A DNA stretch of 64,000 nt, taken from Rhododendron vialii. Lineage: Eukaryota; Streptophyta; Magnoliopsida; Ericales; Ericaceae. The first letter of the stretch is position 1; each line of letters opens with the position of its first letter. Positions 1 through 11,470 of this stretch are shown piece after piece. Made by a program: the position numbers and the translations under genes. The notes beneath the pieces were generated by a model that worked only from the letters and a program-made list of their open reading frames with translations, ran no database searches and was not told where the DNA came from. The stretch is from assembly GCF_030253575.1 (NCBI RefSeq), contig NC_080563.1, positions 12,047,001 through 12,111,000 of the forward strand, given 5' to 3'.

Positions 1-29
1 ACTGAGAATTTCTCTTTGGTTAAAAATAA

Positions 30-290
30 GCCTAATGGTTTTTTTTTTTTTTGTCTTTATTCAATAAAAAATTTTATTTGTTAGTTTTGCGTCAAATTTT
101 TGTAAATTTAATGGTTCGCCTCGACTAGAAGAATCGAAAAAGTAAAAAATTATGGTCCAAATCTATTTTTTTGAATAAAAACGAAAAAATTAGCTTATTA
201 ATTTATTTTTGTTATTATTAAAAAAAATTTAGATTTCAATGGTAAATTTTTACTAGTACTTTTTAAAAGCGGAAGAAGTAGCGAGTGTTG
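30..290. repeat. copy 1 of an AT-rich foldback repeat family (possible MITE)
   Basis: The tract has the features of an interspersed family seen again near 9640-9860, 46745-47000 and 58304-58660: an oligo-T run, GTCTTTATTCAATAAAAA, then TTTGTTAGTTTTGCGTCAAA, a centre close to ATGGTTCGCCTCGACTAGAA, and a diverged reverse arm. The left edge may lie outside the window. Ends and target duplication were not resolved. Confidence 0.5.
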
Positions 291-411
291 CAGCACGGAG
301 ACAAGTGTGAGGCAATGAAATGTAACAGAACAAGCATTACATCACATTTGTTTGGTTTTCAATTGAACACAGCAATCAGCCTCATACCAATAACTAGGAA
401 ATATCTCGAGC

Positions 412-3400
412 TTACTCATAGAGTGTTGGATCCGATAACCTTGGGGTGGGGATAACAACAAGCGGGATCTTCTTCTTCAACACTATCCCAAACTCCTCCG
501 ATAAATCCACTCTCTCTCCTTCAGGCAATCTCCAGTCGAAAGCATGCAGAATCGAAGCGAGTAAAAACATGAACATCCTCTCAGCCATCGCGATCCCAGC
601 ACAGTTCCTTCTCCCCGACCCAAACGGGAAGTACTCGAATTCCTTCCCGCTAAAATCCCCTCTCCCGTTCATAAACCTCTCGGGATCGAATTCTAACGGG
701 TTTTCCCAAACCGAAGGGTCCCTCTGGATTGCCCAGACATTGATTAAAATTCGAGCGCCCTTCGGAATGGTGTAACCTCCAACGATACATGTCTCGCTCG
801 GGGAGTGAGGGACAAGGAGGGGGAGGATTGGGTGCAAACGCAGAGCCTCTTTCATTACTGCATACAAGTAGGGTAGTTTGGGAATGTGGGACTCTTCCAG
901 TTTGTTGTTTTTTCCCACTGCCGTGTCGAGTTCTTGCTTGACTCTCTGCATCACTTCTGGTTTGTTCATCATCTCAGCCATGGCGAACTCGAGAGCGTTG
1001 CTCGTCGTGTCGGTCCCACCCACCACCATGTCCTGCCATGGATTACAATCACGTACCTAAAATGATTAGTTCTTTTTTTTTTTTTCTCCAAAAGAAAAGT
1101 TTTAAAGGGTTCTGTACTTCTATAAAGCTGATTCTGAAAATAGAAACCAAACCCGGTTGAAACTCGACCAAGTCAAGCACTCGATGAGACTACACCACAT
1201 CATATGTAGCACGAATACGAACGCAGACATGGCTAAGGATACTGACACGAATACAAGACCTAGTAATTCTCAAAAAATAGGAGCATGAACATAATAGGAG
1301 ACACGACAATTTTTATTAAAATAAAATTTTTAGATATGCAAATCTATATTGTAAACACTTAAATATTTAGGTCAGGACACCTATCGAGGACATTCTCAAC
1401 TAGTGGTTCATGTCTATACAGTTACACATATCTACTTTCGAAAAGCTTCTTAAAATTTTATGAAAATCAAATTTTCGTGTCCCCGGAATGAACCCCAAGA
1501 AATTTTTTCCTATTTAATGGATACACCACCATACGTGTCCCAGGCGTGTCGTGCAGTGCTGGCTCATATATTTTGGAGGCCTGAAGCGAATTTCCTATAT
1601 TGACCCCTTATATATTCATGAATTTCTTTAAAAAATGATAAAAGTACAAAAAATAACCAAAAAAAAAAATCAAACTAAAAAGATACAATTATGACTATAA
1701 ATGTAAAAAGATATGATTGAAATTACGGAGGTACATGGGAGTCGAACCACACACTCTCAATAACATGATAATATTATGTAACCATTGAACCAAGTATCTA
1801 GTTTGTATTTTTATTTGGAAACATTCTAATATTAATATGTAAGTTACATTACTGTGGGGCCTCAATTTTGGACCAAAATTCGGGGGCCGGAAGCGGTTGC
1901 TTCCCTACCTTATAAGATGGCTCTGGTGTCGTGTGTCCCTATAGAATTCGTAACAGACAGAACGATCTCTAGAACTGTCGGTGTTTTCTAGATCACATCA
2001 CACCATTTAATCAAAAGATAGAAGTAAATATTTCATGAAAAAAATATTTAGAGAGTGATTGGTGCAACATACCATGAGCAAGGCTTTGACATGGATCATA
2101 GTCAAAGGAGTTTTGGCATCCCCTTCATCTTTCAATTGCAAAAGAAACTCCAAGAAATCCTTGCTCTGTTTAACGCCATCCCCTGTGCTGGTCCCACCTT
2201 CTCCATTAATCTTCGACCGTCGATCGATCATACCATCAAAGATCACATCCAACCGCTTTACCAACCCTTTCACCTTCTTCTCGATCCCTTGCAAGTCAAA
2301 CCGGGCCAAACCCGGGTAGAAATCCGATATATTCGGAGTCCCCAGAAGCTGGGTCATCCCTGCAATCACTTGCCGGAACTCCGCCGCCACGCTTGCCCTG
2401 TCCCCGCCCGTGACGGCGCCGCCCCACATCACGTTTGTAATAACGTTTAGAATCGTCAGAAACATCTGCTCACCTAGTAGCCATTTGAAGTCAGTGAGGG
2501 ATATGAAGGGATTAAGGGAGTGTTTGAAAGGGATTTTGAGAATAAATTCTGAGAGGATGCATTACCACTGTGATTGCATCCTCTCAATATTTGTGACTGC
2601 ATCTCAAGATTCGATCCTGTTCGGTTTGAATTTTGAGGAATGTTTTTAAAGATAATAAGTGGAGAGAGATAGATAGAAAAAATTTATTAGATACCACATG
2701 CAGGAGTTTTGAAACCCCCAAACGAACAAGCTCTACATTTTGTGCCAACGTTTTCATATTCCACATTTTCAAAAAAATTATGTACATATTACTTGAATCC
2801 ACAATTATATGTTTTTTTTTTTTTTGAACGGCCATAATTATACGTTTTATTTGTATCGTATATACTAATGAGACATATTTTATAAACAAAATATTTATTA
2901 TAACGCGGTGCTCCGAGCTTCTTTTTCACCACACATTATTATTAATTGTTAGCTCAAGACAAAGGATTTAGACCCCACCTCATTGTGTTGTGTGGTGAAA
3001 GAAGAACCTATGGCACCACATGATATATAGTGCTAGTCTCTCTGCTAAATATGGCTATATTACATATCGTTCAATCCATAATTACTAATACGTATTTATG
3101 AATCACAAACTACGCTATTATATGCAAGAGGTTGGGACATGCCTTTGAACAAAAAGTAAATTTTCCATTCCAAAACTTGAATTCTCTAAATATTGTAAAC
3201 AAACACACTCAATATAATCAACACTTAATCCAACAATTACACTAACCACATAATCTCAAATTGCAAACGACAGAAATTTAAATATTCCATACTTGGTTTT
3301 AAAAGCCAAAAAAAAAAAAAATACATGTAAATACAAGAGGTTTAAGAGTAACATTTCTTAATGAAAAAAAGTACCACAAACTATTGGATTCGTTTAGGTT

Positions 3401-4336
3401 GCTGATTTTGCCACTTCTTTTTTTGTTAACGCCACTCATCTGCAAGTATATTTTTGCACCAAAAATACACTTGCAGGGGAGTGACGTTAACAAAAAATAA
3501 AGTGGCAAAATCATTTTCCCTTGGTTTATTGGAATTTGTTAAAGTGCCTAAACAGAAGAATTTCGTCTTTGAGGTTAGCAAGCTTTTGGAGTATATTACT
3601 TTTAGTAGTGAAATTTCTTTACTGGTAAAACTAATCGGTTAGCTTTTCCATATCCGGAAATTGGGATTAGCAATAAATCAAATTGAAAACCACGTAGCGG
3701 TGCTCAGGAGGAAAAATATTGAATAATCAATCTCTCCCCATGCTCACCTATTTTCACTCGGGTCCCGACCTGACTATGTACATAGCCGATTGTCCTCCGA
3801 ATCTCCTGACGTCGAAGAGAGTAAACCGAGTCTAAAGTGGTGTTGCTAAGCATTTCATGAACCGCGACCTTCCTCAGCATCCGCCACTCAGCACCATACT
3901 GGCTCCATGCCACGTCGCGACCGCCATACGAAGATTGCACTGCAGAGGCAGGAACGTCGCGATTTGCAAAGACGACGTCGTGGTCCTTGAGAATCTCACG
4001 CGCTAGAGTTTGGGAAGTGACCACGAGAGTGAGCTTTTTACCGAGCCAAAGGGTGAGGATCGGACCATAGGTCCGAGCTGAGGTGGTGAGGTAGGTGTGG
4101 AGCTGGGGGTCGAGAGAGAGGAGGTTTCCGACTAGGGGTAGGCCTCGCGGGCCCGGTGGTAACGGTGGGTATCTGTTTCTCGATTTTTTGATGAATAATA
4201 TCCATGTGAACAACGATAGGACGAAAACGAGGAGGCATGAAGTGAAAAGCAAGAGTGTGGAATTGTTGTTGTTGAAGTGTTGCCACCACCGCGAGGGAGC
4301 ATCGGAGAAGAAGGTAACAACTAGTCTTCGGAGCAT
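412..4336 (-). CDS. CYP706-like cytochrome P450 monooxygenase, 3 exons
   Basis: Exons (transcription order) 4336-3748, 2473-2073 and 1032-412 (stop included) join in frame to 536 aa; donors and acceptors are GT..AG (exon 1 ends ATAG|GTGAGC, exon 2 ATG|GTATGT). An N-terminal membrane anchor (about residues 27-49) is followed by the proline-rich hinge PPLPPGPRG (57-65). The C-helix WRMLRK is at 151-156, the I-helix oxygen site GGTDTT at 335-340, the ExxR motif EALR at 392-395, FDPERF at 445-450 and the haem loop FGSGRRNCAG with the ligand Cys near 474. All catalytic motifs are intact. Wording such as YGGRDVAWSQYGAEWRMLRK points to CYP706 in the CYP71 clan; members oxidise terpenoids or phenolics at the endoplasmic reticulum. 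The substrate cannot be told from sequence. The intron before the I-helix is the usual A-type one; the intron after residue 196 is additional. Intron 2 carries a hAT-like element. Family confident, subfamily less so. Confidence 0.93.
1554..1925. mobile_element. hAT-like non-autonomous element with 8-bp target duplication, in P450 intron 2
   Basis: The element starts CAGTGCTGGCTC and ends GATGGCTCTG, giving imperfect terminal inverted repeats of CAGnGC type. It is flanked on both sides by the exact 8-bp duplication GTGTCGTG (1546-1553 and 1926-1933). The 8-bp duplication and CAG ends fit the hAT superfamily. There is no transposase reading frame, so it is a MITE-like deletion derivative of 372 bp. 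Confidence 0.8.
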
Positions 4337-4437
4337 GGTATGAACTAAGAATGCTAATGATGAACGAGCAAAATTAGTTCAATTCGATGACAAGCCTGGA
4401 AGGACAGTGTTGGGAATGTGGGCAGTGGCCCAGTGGG

Positions 4438-4450
4438 CATATATATATTT
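4438..4450 (-). promoter_or_regulatory. probable TATA box of the P450 gene
   Basis: On the minus strand an AAAATATATATATG tract lies about 105 bp upstream of the start codon at 4336, a plausible distance for a TATA box plus a short leader. This is inferred from position and composition only. Confidence 0.45.
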
Positions 4451-4618
4451 TCCCATCGTGAAAGCTCTCAAATTTTCTGTGGCTGGGCCATGTGATTCTA
4501 CGTAGTACGTACGATTGAGCTGTTTACTCTTTGGAAAATGACATACCAGCATTTATTCCGTGGCCAACAGCACATGCCTCTTTTTGGTGCCACACATGCT
4601 CTACCCTTTTAAGATATA

Positions 4619-4959
4619 CTCTCTCCGTCCCACTTTATTATGCTCTTATTTCTTTTTAAAATGTTTTAAAATGATGTGCTTGTTTCAAAAATTTTTATTT
4701 TTGAATATCCATTTTACTCCGTACTATTTTACCCCTCATTTTCTCTCTCCCAAATTCAAATTTTAAGCTTGACATGACAAGACTAGGCTACTACTTTTGG
4801 ATTTGACTCCAATACCATTATTTGTTTTTTTTTTTTTTTAATTTACTTGTCTGTCAAAAGGGGTAAAATGGTAAAATTGACCAAAAATCAATGTAATTAT
4901 GATGTTCCCTTAAATTTAGAGAAAGTCAATATAGGCACAACAAATTGGGACGAAGGGAG
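4619..4959. mobile_element. Stowaway-like MITE upstream of the P450
   Basis: The ends are inverted repeats CTCTCTCCGTCCCA (left) and TGGGACGAAGGGAG (right), flanked by TA on both sides (4617-4618 and 4960-4961). The CTCCCTCCGT-type end and TA duplication are hallmarks of Tc1/mariner Stowaway MITEs. The 341-bp body is AT-rich and non-coding. It lies about 280 bp beyond the P450 start codon and could influence that promoter. Confidence 0.8.
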
Positions 4960-5312
4960 TAAAAAAAGTACCCTTTTTATTTTTTTACATCTGACAGTCC
5001 GATTGGATGCTGGATGAGTTTTGAGGTATTATATATATGAAAGGGGATAAAATAGTATGGGGTATTATTTTTGCACGGTGGGTTCACATTCATGTCACTT
5101 TTATGGAGGGTGGATAAAAAAATAGTAGTTAGTTTGAATGAAGTATTAAAAAAGATGGGATAAAATAGTACTTTATTTGGATGATAGATAAAATGAAGAA
5201 ATACGATTGTTTTACAATTGAAACGGAGATATGGGGAGAGGGCCTCACCCGCCCTCACTAATTATGGCCCGGTCAAAACCCATCTATAATTTTTGGCCCC
5301 ATAACCTACTAA

Positions 5313-5857
5313 AAGCATCCACAATGGACCAACCAAAATTGGATAACTAAAAGTTATTACATCACTTTTTGGTTATTCATTTAGTACATGACTAAAGTTA
5401 GCAACCACAAGCTCCACAATGGCCTAATCAAAATAAGTTGGCAAATACTACAACGGGAAGTTATTTTCTTATCAATCTAATGGTCTATATGTAATGACAT
5501 TTTAGTAAAATAAGTGAATGTGGAGAGCATTTGTTAAAATTCAAAAAGTAATCAATATTAATTATTCAATGCACATCCACTTACCAAGGTGGAGAGTGAG
5601 TTTAACTACCGATAAATTTTTTGCTTTATAGAAAGTGAGTTTCAAAAAAAAAAAAAAAGTATACATACTAACATTTGTGAGTAGGGCACACTATTTATTA
5701 TTGAGACAAGTGTTGTTAACTTTGATTATTGAAAGATTCAAATTTGGTTAATGATTAAGAGATTGCTAAGTTTGGTTATTTTATTGTGAGTCATTTTTGA
5801 AACCAACATTGCTAACTTTGTAAATATGTTGTTTTTGGTTATACTATTGTGGATGTT
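5313..5857. mobile_element. MITE-like foldback with AGCATCCACAATGG ends
   Basis: The left end AAAGCATCCACAATGG is mirrored by CTATTGTGGATGTTT at the right end. The interior repeats related sequence (CTCCACAATGGCC at about 5412), suggesting nested or rearranged copies. The end sequence resembles the GAGCATCcnCAATGG type common in plant PIF/Harbinger MITEs. No clean TAA duplication was identified. Confidence 0.5.
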
Positions 5858-6090
5858 TCGAGGGGGGATAAAATGAAAAATGGGAGATGAGCTCATCCTA
5901 GTGTCCATTGTGCCATCCAAACCAAGGATGAAGGTGGGCCCTCCTCCTCATCCCCTTATCCCTCGTGTCCTCCCCCTAATCTGTCATAGGGGGGATAAAA
6001 TGGAAACGGGATAGTGTCCATTGTGCCATCCAAACCAAGAATGAGGGTGGGCCCTCTTCCTCATCCCCTTATCCCTCATTTGATCGAGCC
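5858..6090. repeat. direct duplication, about 115-130 bp units
   Basis: Two adjacent units each begin GGGGGGATAAAATG (about 5862 and 5991), share TAGTGTCCATTGTGCCATCC and end near CATCCCCTTATCCCTC. They differ by a few substitutions and an indel, so the duplication is not very recent. No coding potential is seen. Confidence 0.7.
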
Positions 6091-6560
6091 TGAGGTTTAA
6101 AAAATCAAGCTAAAAAAGCTAACTCTGTGGCTTTTTTTTGACAAAAAGAAGTGGCATGGATTTGTTAGATATTAGCAAGCTACTTAAAAAGAATGTTTGG
6201 AACTAAAACACCCAAGCATAAATAATAATAAAAAGCCAATAAAATGAAAACAAGCTACTTCCTTTTCTATCAAATTTTATAAGGAACTAGCGGATTTTCT
6301 GTGCTTAAAGACACTCCTAACAATAATATAATTTTTAAATATCCGCACGCATGAAAACATTAACCCAAATTTGTATTATAAAACAGAGTGGTTTTGTTTG
6401 AAAGTGTCTAGGTATACAAATAGCGGCAATATTTATTCCATCGGATTACCCTTCATTAAAATAGTAGCCATGTGATTAGAAAATAAACAAAAAAATTAAT
6501 TAATTATTGCTTTCCTTACCAAATTTCTCTCTCCTTTTTTTGTAACTATATTGTAAAATC

Positions 6561-6780
6561 AAAAGTGCTACAGACACAATGGTTGTGTAAAACACAACAC
6601 ACAACCAATCTCTAGCCATCCATGGCTGTAATGAATGGTCAGGATTCGCTCAAACTCTTCCTCATAAAAGTTAAACTTATCCATGGAAGAGTTTTTTTTA
6701 AATCTAGACCGTCCAAATACATCTGGACGGTCAGAATTACACACACAGCCAACACAACGGTTGTGCAAGTAGCATTTTTG
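6561..6780. mobile_element. short MITE with inverted AAAAGTGCTAC ends
   Basis: The left end reads AAAAGTGCTACAGACACAAT and the right end, on the reverse strand, AAAAATGCTACTTGCACAAC; both run on into GGTTGTGT-like sequence. An inner hairpin contains ACCGTCCAAATACATCTGGA. About 220 bp, no coding capacity. The target duplication was not resolved. Confidence 0.55.
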
Positions 6781-7207
6781 TTTTAGAAAATAGAGTGATT
6801 TTGTTTGAAAATTTCTATACATACAAATAGGGAATATCTATCGACATCGAATTATTTTTCATTAAAGAAACAAAAAAAAATTTATTGTTTTCCTTACTAA
6901 ATCTGTCTCCCTCCTTTTTTTTCTTTAATATTTATTTTCCCTCTATGTCCCTATCTTTATCAAGCTGGAGAAAGATAGAGAGGAGAAGCAAATGTTACAA
7001 CAAAAAAAAAAAAGGAGAGATGAATTTGGTAAGGAAAGCAATAATTAGATTATTTTTGTTTCTTTTCTAATCGATCACATGGCGGACCTGGTAAGGAAAA
7101 GAATAATTAGGTTTTTTTTTATTCTTTTCTAATCACATTGCTACTATTTTAACGAAGACTAATCCAACTTGATAAAGATAGAGATAAAGAGGAAAAATAA
7201 ATATTAT

Positions 7208-7211
<4 letters not shown>

Positions 7212-7249
<38 letters not shown>
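7212..7249. repeat. (GA)n microsatellite
   Basis: A pure GA dinucleotide run of about 38 bp in AT-rich spacer. The surrounding sequence (6840-7330) repeats the phrase AATTTGGTAAGGAAAACAATAATTAG-like several times, so the tract is part of a locally duplicated region. Confidence 0.95.
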
Positions 7250-7255
<6 letters not shown>

Positions 7256-8596
7256 AAGGAAAACAATAATTAGGTTTTCCTTTTTTGTTTCTTTTCTAAT
7301 CACATGGCTACTATTTTAATAAAGAGTAATCCGATGGATTAAAATGTTACTCTTAATTGTACGCCTAGATATTTTCAAAAAAAAAAACTACTATATTTTA
7401 TAATATAGATAATAATAAGAAAAGAAATCCCTTTTTTAGTCCAAGGGCCCATTTCCACAACTTTTTTACTGACTTTTCTGTAGGGTCATTTTGATTTTAT
7501 TTTATTTTAAAATTTATACTATTAGATTTTAGAATTACCCGCTCCCATCAAAGAAAACCATATCCTTTGTATTTGGCCTTTGATTCATTTACTCTATCAT
7601 TTGCTAGATCTTTTGATCAAATTTTTATAAAAACTATGAAAAAGACCAAATGACTATCTAGTAAAAATCAAGCGATAACGATTATAAAAAAAATCGCGCC
7701 AAAACATTAGGGGAAAAAATAGTCTAAAGAAATCCGAAGAACTTAAAACTAGTATACAACTCTCTAAAGTGAGTATGACTTGAACTCTACTTTGCTTATA
7801 CTGAGACAAGCACTCACTTATTACAAGTTCTTCTTCTTCTTTTTTTTAACCATTCTGTTTCTCTCTCTAACTAGCATCGTTCTCATTCGATGCACAGGAC
7901 AAACAATAAATTTTATGTGAGTTCGATATATATTTTGTAGCAGAGCCACACAAATATTTTGTCCCGTGCATCTAACGGGAACGAAGCTAGTTGATAGAAA
8001 CGAAACCCGAGGTGCGTGTTGTCCCTCACGAACATGAGTGTTGTGCCAATCTGGGCCATCTATGCTCGGCAATAGAAGACTCAGATTGCAACAAAAAATA
8101 AATCAAATTAATTTGTAACAAAAAAATTCAAATATTGTAAACTAACATTGGTTTTTTTGACCCCGTGTATCAAATGGGCAAAATGCTAGTAATAAAAAAT
8201 ATAATCTAATATATTTTTGGTCTCATGTTCAATGCACTCTAGCATCAGTCTCATTCTGTACACTGAAAGACATGTGTGGTGTTAAATGAATTTGAAGTAC
8301 CACGTCACGATACCCCTATTGGGGCATAGAATAATTTTTCCTAAGTCTCTCACTCCCACGTTTTTATCTCTTTCATTTTATTTTTTTAAAAAACTCTAAG
8401 TTCTAGGAATTTAGAATTGAGGGTTGGGAGCCTTTTAACTTCAACTACATTTCTATAATATATTGATGGATTGGCGGAACACTACTTTATCAGGTCCCCC
8501 CCTACTCGTGCATTAGTCACCACACATCTCATAGTCATATCATCAACTCTTGAACTTGAAGTACCAGATTGAACTAGAAGAGGGAAAGGGAAGGCT

Positions 8597-8910
8597 CTAG
8601 CTGATGCGTGTTTTCCTAGGCTGATTTTTTTCCTTTTCATTATTTTGTGAACGAGGTTCAACCTCGAATCCCACTCGAGGCTCTAACTGATGCGTGTTTT
8701 CTAGCTGATGCGTGTTTACCTAGGTAGACTGATCTTTTTCCTTTTCATTATTTTGTGGGCGAGGTTCAACCCCGAATCCCACTCTAGGCTCTAGTTGATG
8801 TGCGTTTCCTAGCTGATGCGTGTTTCCCTAGGGATTTGGGGTTGAACTTCGTCCACAGAAGAATGAAAAGGAAAAAGATCAGACTACCTAGGAAAACACG
8901 CATCAGCTAG
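8597..8910. repeat. compound repeat: two direct units and one inverted unit
   Basis: Two direct copies begin CTAGCTGATGCGTGTTTnCC (about 8597 and 8701) and contain CTTTTTCCTTTTCATTATTT and the phrase GGTTCAACC(C/T)CGAATCCCAC. From about 8830 the same sequence returns inverted, ending CACGCATCAGCTAG at 8910. The whole can fold into a large hairpin. The TCAACCCCGAATCCCAC wording faintly recalls a tRNA TpsiC arm, so a SINE origin is possible but unproven. Confidence 0.65.
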
Positions 8911-9116
8911 CTAGAGTCCAGAGAAGAGTGGGACACCCTAATTTCAGAACCCAGCAAACCTAACCATGGTTAAAGACTTTGAACCCAGCTAAAGAATACT
9001 CTCTGTAGAGCACAATTTCGGCTCTCATCTCCTCCTGCGCCTTTCAAAACCTCCGAAACAAGTATTAACAACACAAACTGGCATACACCTCCGGAACAAG
9101 TACTATTATCTACCTC

Positions 9117-9558
9117 TAGGGGTGCAATCGAGCCGAGCCGAGCCGAGTTTCGGCATGTTCGGGCTCGGCTCGCCTCAAAAACAATGAGCTCGAGCTCGGC
9201 TCGAGCTCGTGACGAGCTGCAGAACTCGAGCTCGAGCTCGGCTCGATAGGTGTTTTCGGAGCTCGAGCTCGGCTCGTTCGGCTCGTTTATGAAACAAATA
9301 TATATAAATATATATATAAATAAATATAAATATGTAAAAATATATATATATAAATATATATATAAATATATTATATAATCGAGCTCGCGAGCCAATTCGA
9401 GCCGAGTTTCGACTAGCTCGAGCTCGGCTCGTTTATGAAACGAGCTCAGGACTCGAGCTCGAGCTCGGCTCGTTTTTGTCTTGAACCGAGCCGAGCCGAG
9501 CCGTTATCGAGCCGAGCTCCGAGCCGCTCGCGAGCGGCTCGGATCGTTTGCAGCCCTG
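9117..9558. mobile_element. hAT-like MITE rich in GAGCTCGG repeats, with target duplication
   Basis: The ends are TAGGGGTGCAA and TTGCAGCCCTG (reverse CAGGGCTGCAA). The flank TCTACCTC is duplicated (9109-9116 and 9559-9566); because TAG follows in both places the match extends to 11 bp. The arms consist of repeated GAGCTCGAGCTCGGCTCG around a centre of ATATATAAAT repeats, forming a long foldback of 442 bp. There is no transposase. The 8-bp duplication and ends fit hAT. Confidence 0.8.
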
Positions 9559-9639
9559 TCTACCTCTAGATTAGGATAGTGTTTCCTATCCAAAAGCTTG
9601 GGAAATGCATCAATTAAGGCAAAAGCTTGGGGGCATTGG

Positions 9640-9860
9640 TTAGCATTTGCTTTAAAATATTAAAAAAATTCACTAAAGACAAAAATAAGACGGACAAGCA
9701 TTTTGGATTATTTTTGTTTTTATTAAAAAAAATTAGTTTGGTTCATGATTCTTTACTTTTCAGATTTCTCTCGTCAACACGAATCAATAATTCACAAAAA
9801 ATTAACTCCAAATTAAATGCAAAAAGAATGAATAAAGACAAAAAAAAATACAAATAATCT
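9640..9860. repeat. copy 2 of the AT-rich foldback repeat family
   Basis: It contains the family phrases TTTTTGTTTTTATTAAAAAA, GATTTCTCTCGTCAACACGA and ACTCCAAATTAAATGCAAAA, in the order of the right arm at 58530-58630. Both strands of the family motif are present, so it can fold back. Non-coding. Confidence 0.55.
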
Positions 9861-9939
9861 GGCTCAATTATTGAGCCAAAACACCGAAAAACACCTCAAT
9901 AGACTTGTCAGAGAAGCGCCCCACCCCCCTCTCTCTCTC

Positions 9940-10835
9940 AAAATTAGCTCCCCCTTCTCTCTCTAAAGCTTAGCTAGGGTTCAGATTGAGGGGGCTGCCG
10001 CCTCCTCCTCCTTCCCCCTCCCCTCTCCCTCTCCTCTCCCCTCCCCTCCTCTACGGTCTTGGTTCGACTTCTCTCTGGTTTGGGTGCTGTCCATGGGTGC
10101 TGAGATCCGGCATCCGGGCTCCAACTGGTGGCTCATGTTTCTGGTCTTGACTGGCTCCTCATTGGTCTCCCATAGCTGGTAATGGAGGTGACGGGTTCAA
10201 CGAGTGGTGGTCGTGGCGGTGGATTAATAATGGTGAGATGGGGTTAGGGTTTTCCATTTTCATTTCTATTTTGCTCTAAGTCTTCTCGGTTTTCTCCTGG
10301 CTGGTTTCTCCAGTCCAGTGACTATACCAGTCTGACTTCCTCAGATCCGGTGGGTGATGGTGGTGGGTAAATAAATTAGTAATGTTAAGTAGCTTTTAGC
10401 TGTTATGTGTTGTTTTTCGGTGGTGTGTGCTTCTCGGACTGTTATCTTGTCCGTCGTGGCCGCGAGGATTCATCGGTGGAGCTGTTGCTTGTTGGTGTTT
10501 TGCATCTCGTGGCCAGAGCTCGCCGTGTCAGCGGGGGCTTGCCTTGGAGTAGTGTTCTGTTTTTGTGATTGTGAGCCGTGTGTATCATGTCGACGGGTTT
10601 TGAACATGCCGGTGTGGCCCTATGGGATGGCAAATCCAAGCTCTAGATTTCATATGTGCTTTGTAGGGTTTGAGCTAGGTGTCCTTGTGGATTCTCTATT
10701 ACTTTTTCCACGACTGGTTCTTATGTACCGACGTTTCACCAGGGCTATGTCTAGGTTTAGGTAGTTTTGGTTCATTCCTTTATCTTATGATGATTTTTGT
10801 AATGCCTTGTAGCTTTGATTTATGGTATTGACCAG
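9940..10835 (+). mobile_element. possible LINE-derived sequence (no ORF2), GC-richer island
   Basis: A CT-rich leader (9930-10055) is followed by a GC-richer tract and an end reading GATTTATGGTATTGACCAGT then TTCAAAAAAA, which resembles the 3' terminus of a plant LINE. Composition differs sharply from the AT-rich flanks. No reverse transcriptase or RNase H coding was found and no target duplication was identified, so the assignment is tentative. Open frames inside (for example 10405-10764) have no recognisable protein family. Confidence 0.35.
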
Positions 10836-11334
10836 TTTCAAAAAAATACCTTGTTGGAGAAGATGAACGAGAAAATTATCCAATGCCCTTTGGACACCAC
10901 CACGTGGTGCACCATGTTTTTCTCCACCACACATTATAGTGTGATCCAAAGCAAAGTGTGTGAATTCCAGCACGCTATGTGGTGGAAAATGAACCTGTGA
11001 TACCGCGTGGCAGTTTCCCATGGGCATTGAACTTACCCATTTACGGGTTTTGTTCTCTTGAAGTGTACAACTTCCAATTAACCATGGATCAAAATCTACG
11101 CGTTGCCGGTCTCTTCCAATTAACCATTAAAGCATACAACAGAGCTGCAATTTTTTACATAAGAAAAAACTTCAGTAACTTTTGTAGAGTAAACCAGAAC
11201 ATTACTAAGATTTTGCTCCTATTAATCCTCAATTCACTCCGATTGATCAGTTCTATCACAGTAGCCACCAACAGCTTCAACATAAGTTTTGTTGCAGATT
11301 TCCTTGTCACCTCTCTTTGCACAGTATTTCGTCT

Positions 11335-11470
11335 TTTTTCAAATATAGGGAAAGCTTGACATTACTTCATCAAGACCATGAATACGAGCAATACCATCGC
11401 CTACTTTAAGTACCGTACCGGTATTTACAATTTTTACGTTTTTGATACACAGTTCTTCTGTAAGGATTTG
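11335..11470 (-). pseudogene. atpA: plastid atpA fragment in nuclear DNA (NUPT remnant)
   Basis: On the minus strand the translation contains [20 protein letters not shown] followed by GLDEVM. This matches the N-terminal beta-barrel region of the plastid ATP synthase alpha subunit (plastid rather than mitochondrial wording). Similarity starts and ends abruptly: upstream residues diverge, and after GLDEVM the frame reads a few unrelated residues and then a stop. It is a short broken copy of about 90-100 bp, so it is best read as a plastid-to-nucleus insertion and not a working gene. Confidence 0.75.

Noticed and set aside
8970..9395. Minus-strand 141-aa frame with Tyr/Ile and Arg/Glu/Leu repeats
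   Set aside because: Translation of the foldback hAT-like MITE (AT centre and GAGCTC arms).
10405..10764. 119-aa Cys-rich frame that could look like a secreted peptide
   Set aside because: Lies in the GC-richer LINE-like tract; no cleavable signal, no cysteine spacing of a known family, no splice support.
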